Shown here: piece after piece, positions 49,401 to 64,000 of the stretch
Numbering within the stretch: the stretch's first letter is position 1
Layout: each line of letters opens with the position of its first letter
Origin: Chamaelirium japonicum
Lineage: Eukaryota > Streptophyta > Magnoliopsida > Liliales > Melanthiaceae
NCBI GenBank assembly: GCA_947650365.1
Contig: OX393552.1
Span: 47,880,999-47,944,998 of the forward strand
DNA: 64,000 nucleotides
Direction of reading: 5' to 3'
The notes under the pieces: model-generated
The model's database searches: none
What the model was told of the DNA's origin: nothing
The model's input: the letters and a program-made list of their open reading frames with translations, nothing else
Translations under genes and position numbers: made by a program

Positions 49401-52400
49401 ATGTATCCATTCTAATTCATTTGTACAATCCATTCTAATTCATTCGCACGATCCATTCTAATTCATTCGTATGATCCATTCTAATTCATTCCTACGATCT
49501 ATTCTAATTCATTCGCTCGAATGTATCCATTCTAATTCATTCATTCGATCCATTCTAATTCATTAGTACGATCTATTCAAATTCATTCGCATGATCCATT
49601 CTAATTCATTCGTACGATCCATTCTAATTCATTCTCACGAATGTAACCTTTCTAATTCATTTGTATGATTCATTCTAATTCATTCGTACGATCCATCTAA
49701 TTCATTCGTCCGATCCATTCTAATCAATTCGTACGATCCATTCTAATTCATTCGTACGATCTATTCTAATTCATTCATACAATCCATTCAGATTCATTCG
49801 CATGAATATATCTATTCTAATTCATTCGTATGATCCATTCTAATTTATTCGCATGATCTAATCTAATTCATTCGTACGATCCATTCTAATTCATTCGTAC
49901 GATCCATTCAAATTCATTTGCACAAATGTATCATACGAATGAATTATGCGAATGAATTAGAATGGTTCATGCGAATGAATTAAAATGGATCATACGAATG
50001 AATTAGAATGAATCGTACGAATGCATTAGAATGGATCGTACGAATGAATTAGAATGAATCGTACTAACGAATTAGAATGGATCGTACGAACGAATTAGAA
50101 TGGATCGTATGAACGAATTAGAATGGATCGTACGAATAAATTAGAATGAATCGTACGAACGAATTAGAATGGATCGTACCAATGAATTAAAATTGATCGT
50201 ACGAATAAATTAGAATGAATCGTACGAATGCGTTAGAAAGGATCGTACGAATGAATTAGAATGAATCGTACGAACGAATTAGAATGGTTCGTACGAACGA
50301 ATTAGAATGGATCGTACGAACGAATTAGAATGGATCGTACGAATGAATTAGAATGGATCGTGCAAATGAATTAGAATGGATCGTACGAATGAATTAGAAT
50401 GAATACATTCGAGCGAATGAATTAGAATGAATCGTAGGAATGAATTAGAATGGATCGTGCAAATGAATTAGAATGGATACATTCGTGCGAATGAATTAGA
50501 ATGGATCGTAGGAATGAATTAGAATGGATCGTACGAATGAATTAGAATGGTTACATTCATGCGAATGAATTAGAATGGATCGTACGAATGGATTAGAATG
50601 GATCGTACGAATGAATTAGAATGGATCGTACAAATGAATTAGAAAGGTTACATTTGTGAGAATGAATTAGAATGGATCGTGCGAATGAATTAGAATGAAT
50701 CGTACGAATGAATTAGAATGGATCGTATGAATGAATTAGAATGGATACATTTGTACGAATAAATTAGAATGGATTGTACGAATGAATTAGAATGGATACA
50801 TTCTTGCGAATAAATTAGAATGGATCGTATATTCGTGCAAATAAATTAGAATGGACCATACGAATGAATTAGAATGGATCGTGCGAATGATATAGACTGA
50901 ATCGTACGAATGCATTAGAATGGATCGTACGAATGAATTAGAATGAATCGTACGATCCATTCTAATTCATTCGTCCGATCCATTCTAATTCATTCGCACG
51001 AATGTATCCATTCTAATTCATTCGTACAATCCATTCTAATTCATTCGCACGATCCATTCTAATTCATTCGTATGATCCATTCTAATTCATTCCTATGATC
51101 TATTCTAATTTATTCGCTCGAATGTATCCATTCTAATTCATTCGTTCGATCCATTCAAATTCATTCGTACGATCCATTCAAATTCATTCGCATGATCCAT
51201 TCTAATTCATTCGTACGATCCATTCTAATTCATTCTCACGAATGTAACCTTTCTAATTCATTTGTATGATCCATTCTAATTCATTCGTACGATCCATTCT
51301 AATCCATTCGTACGATCCATTCTAATTCATTCGTACGATCCATTCTAATTCATTCTCACAAATGTAACCTTTCTAATTCATTTGTACGATCCATTCTAAT
51401 TCATTCGTACGATCCATTTTAATTCATTCGCATGATCCATTCTAATTCATTCGTATGATACATTCGTGCGAATGAAGTAGAATGGATCGTATGAATGAAT
51501 TAGAATGGATCGTACGATTGAATTAGAATGGATCGTACGAATGAATTAAAATGGATCGTGCGAATGAATTAGAATGGATCGTATGAATAAATTAGAATGG
51601 ATCGTACGAATGAATTAAAATGGATACATTTGTGCGAATGAATTAGAATGGATCATACAATTGAATTTGAATGGATCGTACGAATAAATTTGAATGTATA
51701 CATTTGTGCGATGAATAAGAATGGAGCGTACGAATGAATTAGAATGGAGCGTACGAATGAACTAGAATGGATACATTCGTGCGAATGAATTAGAATGGAT
51801 CATATGAAAGAATTAGAATGGATCGAGCGAATGAATTTGAAAGGATCGTACAAATGAATTAGAATGGATATATTCGTGCGAATGAATTAGAATGGATCGT
51901 ACGAATGAATTACACTGGATCGTACAAATAAATTAGAATGGATACATTCATGCAAATGAATTAGAATGGATCGTACGAATGAATTAGAATGGATCATACG
52001 AATGAATTAGAATGGATCGTAAGAATGAATTAGAATGGATCATATGAATGAATTAGAATGGTTACATTCGTGCGAATGAATTAGAATAGATCGTACGAAT
52101 GGATTAGAATAGATCGTACGAATGGATTAGAACACATTGTACGAATAAATTAGAATAGATACATTTGTGCGAATGAATTAGATTGCATCGTACGAATGAA
52201 TTTGAATGGATTGTACGAATGAATTAGAATGGATCGTACGAATGAATTAGAATGGATCATGCGAATGAATTAGAATAGATCGTACGAATGAATTAGAATG
52301 GATCGTGTGAACGAATTAGAATGGATCGTACGAACGAATTAGAATGGATCGTACGAATGAATCAGAATGGATCGTACAAATGAATAGAAAGGTTATATTT

Positions 52401-55400
52401 GTGAGAATGAATTAGAATGGATCGTACGAATGAATTAGAATGGATCGTACGAATGGATTAGAATGGATCGTACGAATGAATTAGAATGGATACATTCGAG
52501 CGAATGAATTAGAATGGATCGTAGGAATGAATTAGAATGGATCGTACGAATAAATTAGAACGGATCATACGAACGAATTAGAAAGGTTACATTAGTACGA
52601 ATGAATTAGAATGGATCGTACGAATGAATTAGAATGGTTACATTCGTACGAATGAATTAGAATGGATTGTACGAATGAATTAGAATGGATCGTGCGAATG
52701 AATTAGAATTGATCATACGAATGAATTAGAATGGATCGTGCGATTGAATTAGAATGGATCGTACGATGCAATCTAATTCATTCGTACGATCCATTCTAAT
52801 TCATTCGTATGATCAATTCTAATTCATTCGCACAATCCATTCTAATTCATTCTCACGAATGTAACCTTTCTAATTCATTTGTATGATCCTAATCCATTCG
52901 TACGATCCATTCTAATCCATTCGTACGATCCATTCTAATTCATTCTCACAAATGTAACCTTTCTAATTCATTTGTACGATCCATTCTAATTCATTCGTAC
53001 GATCCATTCTAATCCATTCGTACGATCCATTCTAATCTATTCGTACGATCCATTCTAATTCATTCGCACGAATGTAACCATTCTAATTCGTTCGTACGAT
53101 CCATTCTAATTCATTCGTACGATCCATTCTAATCAGTTCGTACGATCCATTCTAATTCATTCGCACGATCCATTCTAATTCATTCGCACAAATGTATCCA
53201 TTCTAATTCATTCGTACAATCCATTCTAATTCATTCGCATGATCCATTCTAATTCATTCGTACGATCCATTCTAATTCATTTGTACGATTTATTCTAATT
53301 CATTCCCACGAATGTATCCATTCTAATTTATTCGTACGATCCATTCTAATTCATTCTCTCGAATGTACCATGCGAATGAATTAGAATGGATCGTATAATT
53401 GAGTTAGAATGGATCGTATGAATGAATTAGAATGGATTGCATGAATGAATTAGAATGGATCATACGAATGAATTAGAATGGATCGTACGAATGAATTAGA
53501 ATGGATACATTCATGCAAATGAATTAGAATGGATCGTACGAATGAATTAGAATGGATCATATGAATAAATTAGAATAGATCGTACGAATGAATTAGATTG
53601 GATCATGCGAATGAATTAGAATAGATTGTACGAATGAATTAGAATGGATCGTACGAATAAATTAGAATGGATCGTGCGAATGAATTAGAATGGATCGTAC
53701 GAATGAATTAGAATGGATCCATCGAATAAGTTAAAATGGATCATGTGAATGAATTAGAATGGATCGTACGAATGAATTAGAATGGATACATTCGTGCGAA
53801 TGAATTAGAATAGATCGTACGAATGAATTAGAATGGATACATTCGAGCGAATGAATTAGAATGGATCGTACGAATGAATTAGAATGGATCATAGGAATGA
53901 ATTAGAATGGATCGTGCAAATGAATTAGAATGGATACATTCGTGCGAATGAATTAGAATGGATCGTAGGAATGAATTAGAATGGATCATACGAATAAATT
54001 AGAATGGATACATTCATGCAAATGAATTAGAATGGATCGTACGAATGAATTAGAATGGATCATACGAATGGATTAGAATGGATCGTACGAATGGATTAGA
54101 ATGGATCGTACGAATGGATTAGAACGCATTGTACGAATGAATTAGAATAGATACATTTGTACGAATGAATTAGAATGGATCGTACGAATGGATTAGAATG
54201 GATCGTACGAATGAATTAGAATGGATTGTACGAACGAATTAGAATGGATCGTATGAACGAATTAGAATGGATCGTACGAATGAATTGGAATGGATACATT
54301 CGAGCGAATGAATTAGAATGGATCGTACGAATGAATTAGAATGGATCATAGGAATGAATTAGAATGGATCGTGCAAATGAATTAGAATGGATACATTCGT
54401 GCGAATGAATTAGAATGGATTGTAGGAATGAATTAGAATGGATCGTACGAATGAATTAGAATGGTTACATTCGTGCGAATGAATTAGAATGGATTGTACG
54501 AATGGATTAGAATGGATTGTACGAATGGATTAGAATGGATCGTACGAAAGAATTAGAATGGATCGTACAAATGAATTAGAAAGGTTACATTTGTGAGAAT
54601 GAATTAGAATGGATCGTACGAATGAATTAGAATGGATCGTACGAATGGATTAGAATGAATTAGAAAGGTTACATTCGTGAGAATGAATTAGAATGGATCG
54701 TGCGAATGAATTAGAATTGATCCTACGAATGAATTAGAATGGATCGTACGAATGAATTAGAATAGATCGTGCGAATGAATTTGAATGGATTGTACGAATG
54801 AATTAGAATGGATACATTCGAGCGAATGAATTAGAATAGATTGTAGGAATGAATTAGAATGGATCATACGAATAAATTAGAATGGATCGTGTGAATGAAT
54901 TAGAAAGGATCGTACGAATGAATTAGAATAGATATATTCGTGCGAATGCATTAGATTGCATCGTACGAATGAATTTGAATGGATTGTACGAATGAATTAG
55001 AATGGATCGTACGAATGAATTAGAATGGATTATGCGAATGAATTAGAACAGATCGTACGAATGAATTAGAATGGATCGTACGAATGGATTAGAATGGATC
55101 GTACGATTGGATTAGAATGGATCGTTCGAATGCATTAGAATGGATCATACGAATGAATTAGAATGGATCGTACGAATGAATTAGAATGGATCATGCGAAT
55201 GAATTTGAATGGATCATACGAATGAATTAGAATGGATCGAACGAATGAATTAGACTGGATACATTCGAGCGAATGAATTAGAATAGATCATAGGAATGAA
55301 TTAGAGTGGATCATACGAATGAATTAGAATGGATTGTGCGAATGAATTAGAATGGATCGTACGAATGAATTAGAATGGATCGTACGAACGAATTAGAATG

Positions 55401-58400
55401 GATCGTACGAACGAATTAGAATGGATCGTACGAATGAATTTGAATGGATACATTCGAGCGAATGAATTAGAATGGATCGTACGAATGAATTAGAATGGAT
55501 CATAGGAATGAATTATAATGGATCGTGCTAATGAATTAGAATGGATCATATGAATGAATTTGAATGGATTGTACGAATGAATAAGAATAGATCGTATGAA
55601 TGAATTAGAATGGATCATGCGAATGAATTAGAATAGATCGTGTGAATAAATTAGATTGGATCGTGCGAACGAATTAGAATGGATCGTATGAACGAATTAG
55701 AATGGATCGTACGAATGAAATAGAATGGATACATTCGAGCGAATGAATTAGAATGGATCGTACAAATGAATTAGAATGAATTAGAATGGATCATGCGAAT
55801 GAATTAGAATGGATCGTACGAATGAATTAGAATGGATCGTACGAATGAATTAGAATGGATCGTACGAATGAATTAGAATGGATCATATGAATGAATTAGA
55901 ATAGTTAAATTCGTGCGAATGAATTAGAATGGATCATACAAATAGATTAGAATGGATCGTACGAATGGATTAGAACACATTGTACGAATGAATTAGAATC
56001 GATACATTTGTGCGAATGAATTAGAATGGATCGTACAAATGAATTAGAAAGGTTACATTTGTGAGAATGAATTAGAATGGATCGTATGAATGAATTAGAA
56101 TGGATCGTATGAATGAATAATAATGGATCGTATGAATGAATTAGAAAGGTTACATTCGTGCAAATGAATTAGAATGGATCGGACGAATGAATTAGAAAGG
56201 TTACATTCGAGCGAATGAATTAGAATAGATCGTAGGAATGAATTAGAATGGATCGTGCGAATGAATTAGAATAAATCGTACGAATGCATTAGAATGGATC
56301 GTACAAATGAATTAGAATGGATCGTACGAACGAATTAGAATGGATCATAGGAATGAATTAGAATGGATCGTGCAAATGAATTAGAATGGATCGTGCGAAT
56401 GAATTAGAATGAATCGTACGAATGAATTAGAATGGATTCGTGCGAATGAATTAGAATGGATCGTACGAATGAATTAGAATGGATCATACAAATGAATTAG
56501 AAAGGTTACATTCGTGAGAATGAATATGAATGGATCGTACGAATGAATTAGAATGGATCATGCTGATGAAATTGAATGGATCGTACGAATGAATTAGAAT
56601 GGATCGAACGAATGAATTAGAATGGATACATTCGAGCGAATGAATTAGAATGGATCGTACGAATGAATTAGAATGGATACATTCGTGCGAATAAATTAGA
56701 ATGGATCGTACGAATTAATTAGAATGGATCCACCGAATGAGTTAGAATGGATCATACGAATGAATTAGAATGGATCGTACGAATGAATTAGAATGGATTG
56801 TGCGAATGAATTAGAATGGATCGTATGAATGAATAAGAATGGATCGTACGAATGAATTAGAATGGATCGTGCGAATGAATTAGAATGAATCGTACGAATG
56901 CATTAGAATGGATCGTACGAATGAATTAGAATGAATCGTACGATCCATTCTAATTTATTCGTCCGATCCATTCTAATTCATTTGTACGATCCATTCTAAT
57001 TCATTCGCACGAATGTCTCCATTCTAATTCATTCGTACGATCCATTCTAATTCATTCGTATGATCAATTCTAATTCATTTGCACGATCCATTCTAATTCA
57101 TTCGTACGATCTATTCTAATTCATTCGCACGAATGTATCCATTCTAATTCATTCGTATGATCCATTCTAATTCATTCGTACGATCCATTCTAATTCATTC
57201 GGATGAATGTATCCATTCTAATTCATTCGCACGAATGTAACCATTCTAATTCATTCGCACGATCCATTCTAATTCATTTGTACGATCCATTCTAATTCAT
57301 TCGTATCAACTATTTTAATTCATTCGCACGAATGTAACCATTTTAATTCATTCGTACGATTCATTCTAATTCATTCGTACGATCCATTCTAATGCATTCG
57401 TACGATTCATTCTAATTCATTCGCACGATCCATTCTAATTCATTCGTATGATCCATTCTTATTCATTCATACGATCCATTCTAATTCATTCGCACAATTC
57501 ATTTTAATTCATTCGTACGATCCATTTTAATTCATTCGTATGATCCATTCTAACTCATTTTAGAATGGATCATACGAACGAATTTGAATGGATCATATGA
57601 ACGAATTAGAATGGATCATACGAATGAATTAGAATGGATACATTCGAGCGAATGAATTAGAATGGATCGTACGAATGGATTAGAATGGATTGTACGAATG
57701 GATTAGTATGGATCATACAAATGAATTAGAAAGGTTACATTCGTGAGAATGAATTAGAATGGATCGTACGAATGAATTAAAATGGATCGTACGAATGAAT
57801 TAGAATGGATACATTCGAGCGAATGAATTAGAATGGATCGTACGAATGAATTAGAATGGATCATAGGAATGAATTAGAATGGATCGTGCAAATGAATTAG
57901 AATGGATCGTATGAATGAATAAGATAGGATCATACGAATGAATTAGAATGGATACATTTGTGCAAATGAATTAGAATGGATCGTGCGAATGAATTTGAAT
58001 GGATCGTACGAATGAATTAGAATGGATATATTTATGCGAATGAATTAGAATGAATCGTACGAATGCATTAGAATGGATCGTACGAATGAATTAGAATAGC
58101 TCATACGAATGAATTAGAATGAATCGTACGAATGAATTAGAATGGTTACATTCGTGCGAATGAATTAGAATAGATCGTATGAATGAATTAGAATGGATCG
58201 TACGAATAAATTAGAATGGATCGTGCGAATGAATTAGAATGGATCGTACGAATGAATTAGAATGGATCCACCGAATGAGTTAGAATGGATCATACGAATG
58301 AATAAGAATGGATCGTACGAATGAATTAGAATGGATTGTGCGAATGAATTAGAATGGATCGTATGAATGAATAAGAATGGATCGTACGAATGAATTAGAA

Positions 58401-61400
58401 TGGATCGTGCGAATGAATTAGAATGAGTCGTACGAATGCATTAGAATGGATCGTATGAATGAATTAGAATGAATCGTACGATCCATTCTAATTCATTCAT
58501 ACGATTCATTCTAATCCATTCGTATGATCCATTCTTTTTCATTCGTACGATCCATTTTAATTCATTTGCTCGAATGTATCCATTCTAATTCATTCGTACG
58601 ATCCATTCTAATCCATTCGTATGATCCATTCTAAACCATTCGTACGGTCCATTCTAATTCATTCGCACGAATGTAACCATTCTAATTCATTCATACGATC
58701 CATTCTAATTCATTCCTACGATCCATTCTAATTCATTCGTATGATCAATTCTAATTCATTCGCACGATCCATTCTAATTCATTCGTACGATCCATTCTAA
58801 TTCATTCGCATGAATGTAACCATTCTAATTCATTCGTACGATCCATTCTAATTCATTCCTACAATCCATTCTAATTCATGCGCACGAATATATCCATTCT
58901 AATTAATTTGCACGATCCATTCTAATTTATTCCTATGATCCATTCTAATTCATTCGTACGATCCATTCTAATTCATTCTCACAAATGTAACCTTTCTAAT
59001 TCATTCGTACGATCCATTCTAATCCATTCGTACGATCCATTCTAATCCATTCGTACGATCCATTCTAATTCATTCGCACGAATGTAACCATTCTAATTCA
59101 TTCGTACGATCCATTCTAATTCATTCCTACGATCCATTCTAATTCATTCGCCCGAATGTATCCATTCTAATTCATTTGCATGAATTAGAAAGGTTACATT
59201 TGTGAGAATGAATTAGAATGGATCGTACGAATGAATTAGAATAGATACATTCGAGCGAATGAATTAGAATAGATCGTAGAAATGAATTAGAATGGATCAT
59301 ACGAATGAATTAGAATGGATCGTGCGAATGAATTAGAATGGATCATACAAATGAATTAGAATGGATACATTTGTGCGAATGAATTAGAATGGATCGTACG
59401 AATGAATTAGAATGGATCGTACGAATGAATTAGAATGGATCATACGAATGAATTAGAATAGAGCGTACGAATGAACTAGAATGGATACATTCGTGCAAAT
59501 GAATTAGAATGGATTGTGCGAACGAATTAGAATAGATCGAGCGAATGAATTAGAATGGATCGTACGAATGAATTAGAATGGATCGAACGAATGAATTAGA
59601 ATGGATACATTCGAGCGAATGAATTAGAATAGATCGTAGGAATGAATTAGAATGGATCGTACGAATGAATTAGAATGGATCGTACGAATGAATTAGAATG
59701 GATACATTCGAGCGAATGAATTAGAATGGATCATACGAACGAATTAGAAAGGATCATATGAATGAATTAGAATGGATCATGCAAATGAATTAGAATGGAT
59801 ACATTCGTGTGAATGAATTAGAAAGAATCGTAGGAATGAATTAGAATGGATCGTACGAATGAATTAGAATGGATCGTACGAATGAATTAGAATGGATACA
59901 TTCGTGTGAATGAATTAGAATGGATCGGACGAATGAATTAGAATGGATCGTACGATTCATTCTAATTCATTCGTACGATCCATTCTAATGCATTCGTACG
60001 ATTCATTCTAATTCATTCGCACGATCCATTCTAATTCATTCGTACAATCCATTCTTATTCATTCATACGATCCATTCTAATTCATTCGCATAATCCATTC
60101 TAATTCATTCGTACAATCCATTCTAATTCATTCGTCCGATCCATTCTAATTCATTCGCATGAATGTATCCATTCTAATTCATTCGTACAATCCATTCTAA
60201 TTCATTCGCATGATCCATTCTAATTCATTCGTATGATCCATTCTAATTCATTCCTACGATCTATTCTAATTCATTCGCTCGAATGTATCCATTCTAATTC
60301 ATTCGTACAATCCATTCTAATTCATTCATACGATCCATTCTAATCCATTCGTACGATCCATTCTAATTCATTCCTACAATCTATTTTAATTCATTCGCTC
60401 GAATGTATCCATTCTAATTCATTTGTACGATCCATTCTAATTAATTCGTTTGATCCATTCTAACTCATTCGGTGGATCCATTCTAATTCATTCGTACGAT
60501 CCATTCTAATTCATTCGCACGATCTATTCTAATTTATTCGTACGATCTATTCTAATTCATTCGCACGATCCATTCTAATTCATTCGTACGATCCATTATA
60601 ATTCATTCGCTCGAATGTATCCATTCTCATTCATTCGTACGATCCATTCTAATTCATTCATACGATCCATTCTAATTCATTCTCACAAATGTAACCTTTC
60701 TAATTCATTTGTACGATCCATTCTAATTCATTCGTATGATACATTCGTGCGAATGAATTAGAATGGATCGTACGAATGAATTAGAATGGATCGTACGAAT
60801 GAATTAGAATAGATCGTGCGAATAAATTAGAATGGATCATATGAATGAATTGGAATAGATATATTCATGCGAATGAATTAGAATGGATCTTACGAATGAA
60901 TTAGAATGGATCGTGCGAATGAATTAAGAATGGATCGTACGAATGAATTAGATCGTACGAATAAATTAGAATGGATCGTACGAATGAATTAAAATGGATA
61001 CATTCATACGACAGAATTAGAATGGATCGTGCGAATGAATTAGAATGGATACATTCTTGCGAATAAATTAGAATGGATCGTACATTTGTGCAAATAAATT
61101 AGAATGGATCATACGAATGAATTAGAATGGATCATGCGAATGAATTAGAATGGATCCGTGCGAATGAATTAGAATGGATCGTAAGAATAAATTAGAATGG
61201 ATATATTTGAACGAATAAATTAGAATGGATCGTACGAACGAATTAGAATGGATCGTACGAATGCATTATAATGGATCGTACGAATGAATTAGAATTGGAT
61301 ACATTCGTGCGAATGAATTAGAATGGATCGTATGAATGAATTAGAATGGATCGTATGAATGAATTAGAATGGATCGTGCGAATGAATTAGACGTGAGAAT

Positions 61401-64000
61401 GAATTAGAATGGATCGTACGAATGAATTAGAATGGATCATACAAATGAATTTGAATGGATCGTACGAATGAATTAGAATGGATCGAACAAATGAATTAGA
61501 AAGGTTACATTTGTCAGAATGAATTAGAATGGATCGTATGAATGGATTAGAATGGATCGTACGAATGGATTAGAATGGATCGTACGAATGAATTAGAATG
61601 GATCGTACGAATGCATTCAAATGGATACATTTGTGTGAATGAATTAGAATGGATCATACGATTGAATTTGAATGGATCGTACGAATGAATTAGAAAGGAT
61701 ACATTCGTGCAAATGAATTAGAATGGATCGTAGGAATGAATTAGAATGGATCGTGCGAATGAATTAGAATGGTTACATTCGTGCGAATGAATTAGAATGG
61801 ATCGTACGAATGGATATTCTAATTCATTCCAACGATCTATTCTAATTCATTCGTACAATCTATTCTAATTCATTCGTATGATCCATTCTAATTCATTCCT
61901 ACGATCTTTTCTAATTCATTCACTCGAATGTATCCATTCTAATTCATTCGTTCGATCCATTATAATTCATTCGTACGATCCATTCAAATTCATTCGCATT
62001 ATCCATTCTAATTCATTCGTACGATCCATTCTAATTCATTCTCACGAATGTAACCTTTCTAATTCATTTGTATGATCCATTCTAATTCATTTGTACGATC
62101 CATTCAAATTCATTCATATGATCCATTCTAATTTATTCATACGAAGGTATCCATTCTAATTCATTCGTATGATCCATTCTAATTCATTCGCACGATCCAT
62201 TCTAATTCATTCGCACAAATGTATCCATTCTAATTCATTCGTACGATCCATTCTAATTCATTCGCATGATCCATTCTAATTCATTCGTACGATCCATTCT
62301 AATTCATTCGCACGAATGTATCCATTCTAATGCATTCGTACGATTCATTCTAATTCATTCGCACGATCCATTCTAATTCATTCGTACGATCCATTCTAAT
62401 TCATTCGTCCGATCCATTCTAATTCATTCGCACGAATGTATCCATTCTAATTCATTCGTACGATCCATTCTAATTCATTTGCGTGAATGTATCCATTCTA
62501 ATTCATTCGTACGATCCGTTCTAATGCATTCGTACGATCCATTCTTTTTCATTCGCATGATCCATTCTAATTCTTTCATATGATCCATTCTAATTCATTC
62601 GCACGAATGTATCCATTCTAGTTCATTCGTACGCTCCATTCTAATTCATTCGTAAGCTCCATTCTTATTCATCGCACAAATGTATCCATTCTAATTTATT
62701 CGTACAATCCATTCAAATTCAATCATATGATCCATTCTAATTCATTCGCACGATCAATTCTAATTCATTCATCCGATCCATTCTAATTCATTCACACGAA
62801 TGTATCCCTTCTAATTCATTCGTACGATCCATTCAAATTCATTCGCATGATCCATTCTAATTCATTCGTACGATCCATTCTAATCCATTCGTACGATCCA
62901 TTCTAATCCATTCGTACGATCCATTAGAATGGATCATACGAATGAATTAGAATAGATCGTAGGAATGAATTAGAATGAATCATACGAATGAATTAGAATG
63001 GATCGTGCGAATGAATTAGAATGGATCGTACGAATGAATTAGAATGGATCGTACGAATGAATTAGATCGTACGAATGAAATAGAATGGATCGTACGAATG
63101 AATTAAAATGGATCGTACGAATGCATTAGAATGGATACATTCGTGCGAATGAATTAGAATGGATCGTACGAATGAATTAGAATGGATTGTACGAATGGAT
63201 TATAATGGATACATTCGTGCGAATGAATTAGAATGGATCATAGGAATGAATTAGAATGGATCGTACGAATGAATTTGAATGGATCGTACAAATGGATTAG
63301 AATGGATCGTACAATGCATTCTAATTCATTCGTACGATTCATTCTAATTCATTTGTATGAGCTATTCTAATTCATTCGTACGATCCATTCTAATGAATTA
63401 GTACGATTCATTCTAATTCATTCGTACGATCCATTCTAATTCATTCGCACGAATGTATCCATTCTAATGCATTCGTACGATCCATTCTAATTCATTTGTA
63501 CGATCCATTCTAATTCATTCGTACGATCCATTCTAATTCATTCGCACAAATGTATCCATTCTAATTCATTCGTACGATCCATTCTAATTCATTCCTACGA
63601 TCCATTCATTCATTCGCATGATCCATTCTAATTCATTCGTACGATCCATTCTAATTCATTCTCACGAATGTATCCATTCTAATTCATTCGCATGATCCAT
63701 TCTAATTCATTCGTATGAATGAATTAAAATGGATCGTACGAATGAATTAGAATGGATCGTACGAATGAATTAGAATAGCTCATACGAATGAATTAGAATG
63801 AATCGTACGAATGAATTTGAATGGATCGTAGGAATGAATTAGAATGGATCGTACGAATGAATTAGAATGGTTATATTCATTCGTATGATCCATTCTAATT
63901 CATTCCTACGATCCATTCTAATTCATTCGCACGAATGTATCCATTCTAATCCATTCATACGATCCATTCTAATTCATTCGTACGATCCATTCTAATTCAT
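46417..64000. repeat. 23/28-bp satellite array, right arm part 2
   Basis: Approximate orientation blocks: F to 48310, R to 49366, F to 49931, R to 50948, F to 51464, R to 52765, F to 53369, R to 56939, F to 57560, R to 58477, F to 59179, R to 59953, F to 60740, R to 61815, F to 62925, R to 63315, F to 63714, R to 63876, F to 64000. The array runs off the window end, so its full size is unknown. The open frame at 61878-62075 is satellite read through in rotating frames. Confidence 0.97.

Noticed and set aside
1-64000. Calling the array centromeric or telomeric
   Set aside because: The unit is not telomere-like, and a Tat-like rather than a CRM-type element is present; nothing in the window shows centromere function. 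It would need CENH3 data or in situ hybridisation.

Overview
This window looks like nuclear DNA of a flowering plant. It holds two long arms of one AT-rich satellite (1-17045 and 31134-64000) and a single GC-rich Ty3/gypsy retroelement inserted between them (17046-31133). I see no rRNA, tRNA, CRISPR array or ordinary host gene. The lineage rests on the TGGCGCC-type primer-binding site, the plant gag/protease/integrase motifs and an antisense extra ORF carrying a plant-specific 'putative gypsy type transposon' domain. The GC-rich coding style would suit a monocot, but the species cannot be named from sequence alone.

Satellite: the basic unit is 23 bp (CCATTCTAATTCATTCG followed by TACGAT, read on the plus strand). 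A frequent 28-bp variant has five extra bases (CGAATGTATCC in place of CGATCC). About 2,000 units are present. Their orientation flips roughly fifty times, mostly at small palindromes that the monomer itself contains or creates. Larger blocks have been copied: a 1.66-kb tandem duplication (11.4-14.7 kb), an 818-bp higher-order repeat inside a 2.13-kb duplication (37.4-41.9 kb), and shared modules tens of kb apart and in both orientations.

Element: gag-pol runs on the minus strand from a 5' LTR (28038-29031) and PBS (28018-28035) through gag, protease, a truncated RT, RNase H and integrase (to 23083). The antisense plus-strand gene follows (19121-22105; own TATA box, one intron, PF04195-like domain, Pro/Ala/Glu repeats, coiled coil). 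Then come a repeat-rich 3' region, a polypurine tract and the 3' LTR (17046-17993). The element is defective: gag frameshift, two in-frame stops, a deletion that removes the RT YxDD motif and the first RNase H aspartate, and a stop in the antisense gene.

Most unusual point: beyond the 5' LTR lies an inverted copy of the element's own 3' end, comprising the antisense-gene promoter, the repeats, the PPT and a third LTR (29059-31133). The insertion is therefore a 14,088-bp composite with about 2-kb terminal inverted repeats. It is flanked by a perfect 5-bp duplication (GATCA), and removing it restores an exact 23-bp satellite monomer. This points to one integration of an already rearranged cDNA. 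The rearrangement also aims a copy of the antisense-gene promoter at the 5' LTR and gag-pol, and sets two LTRs head to head about 1.1 kb apart.
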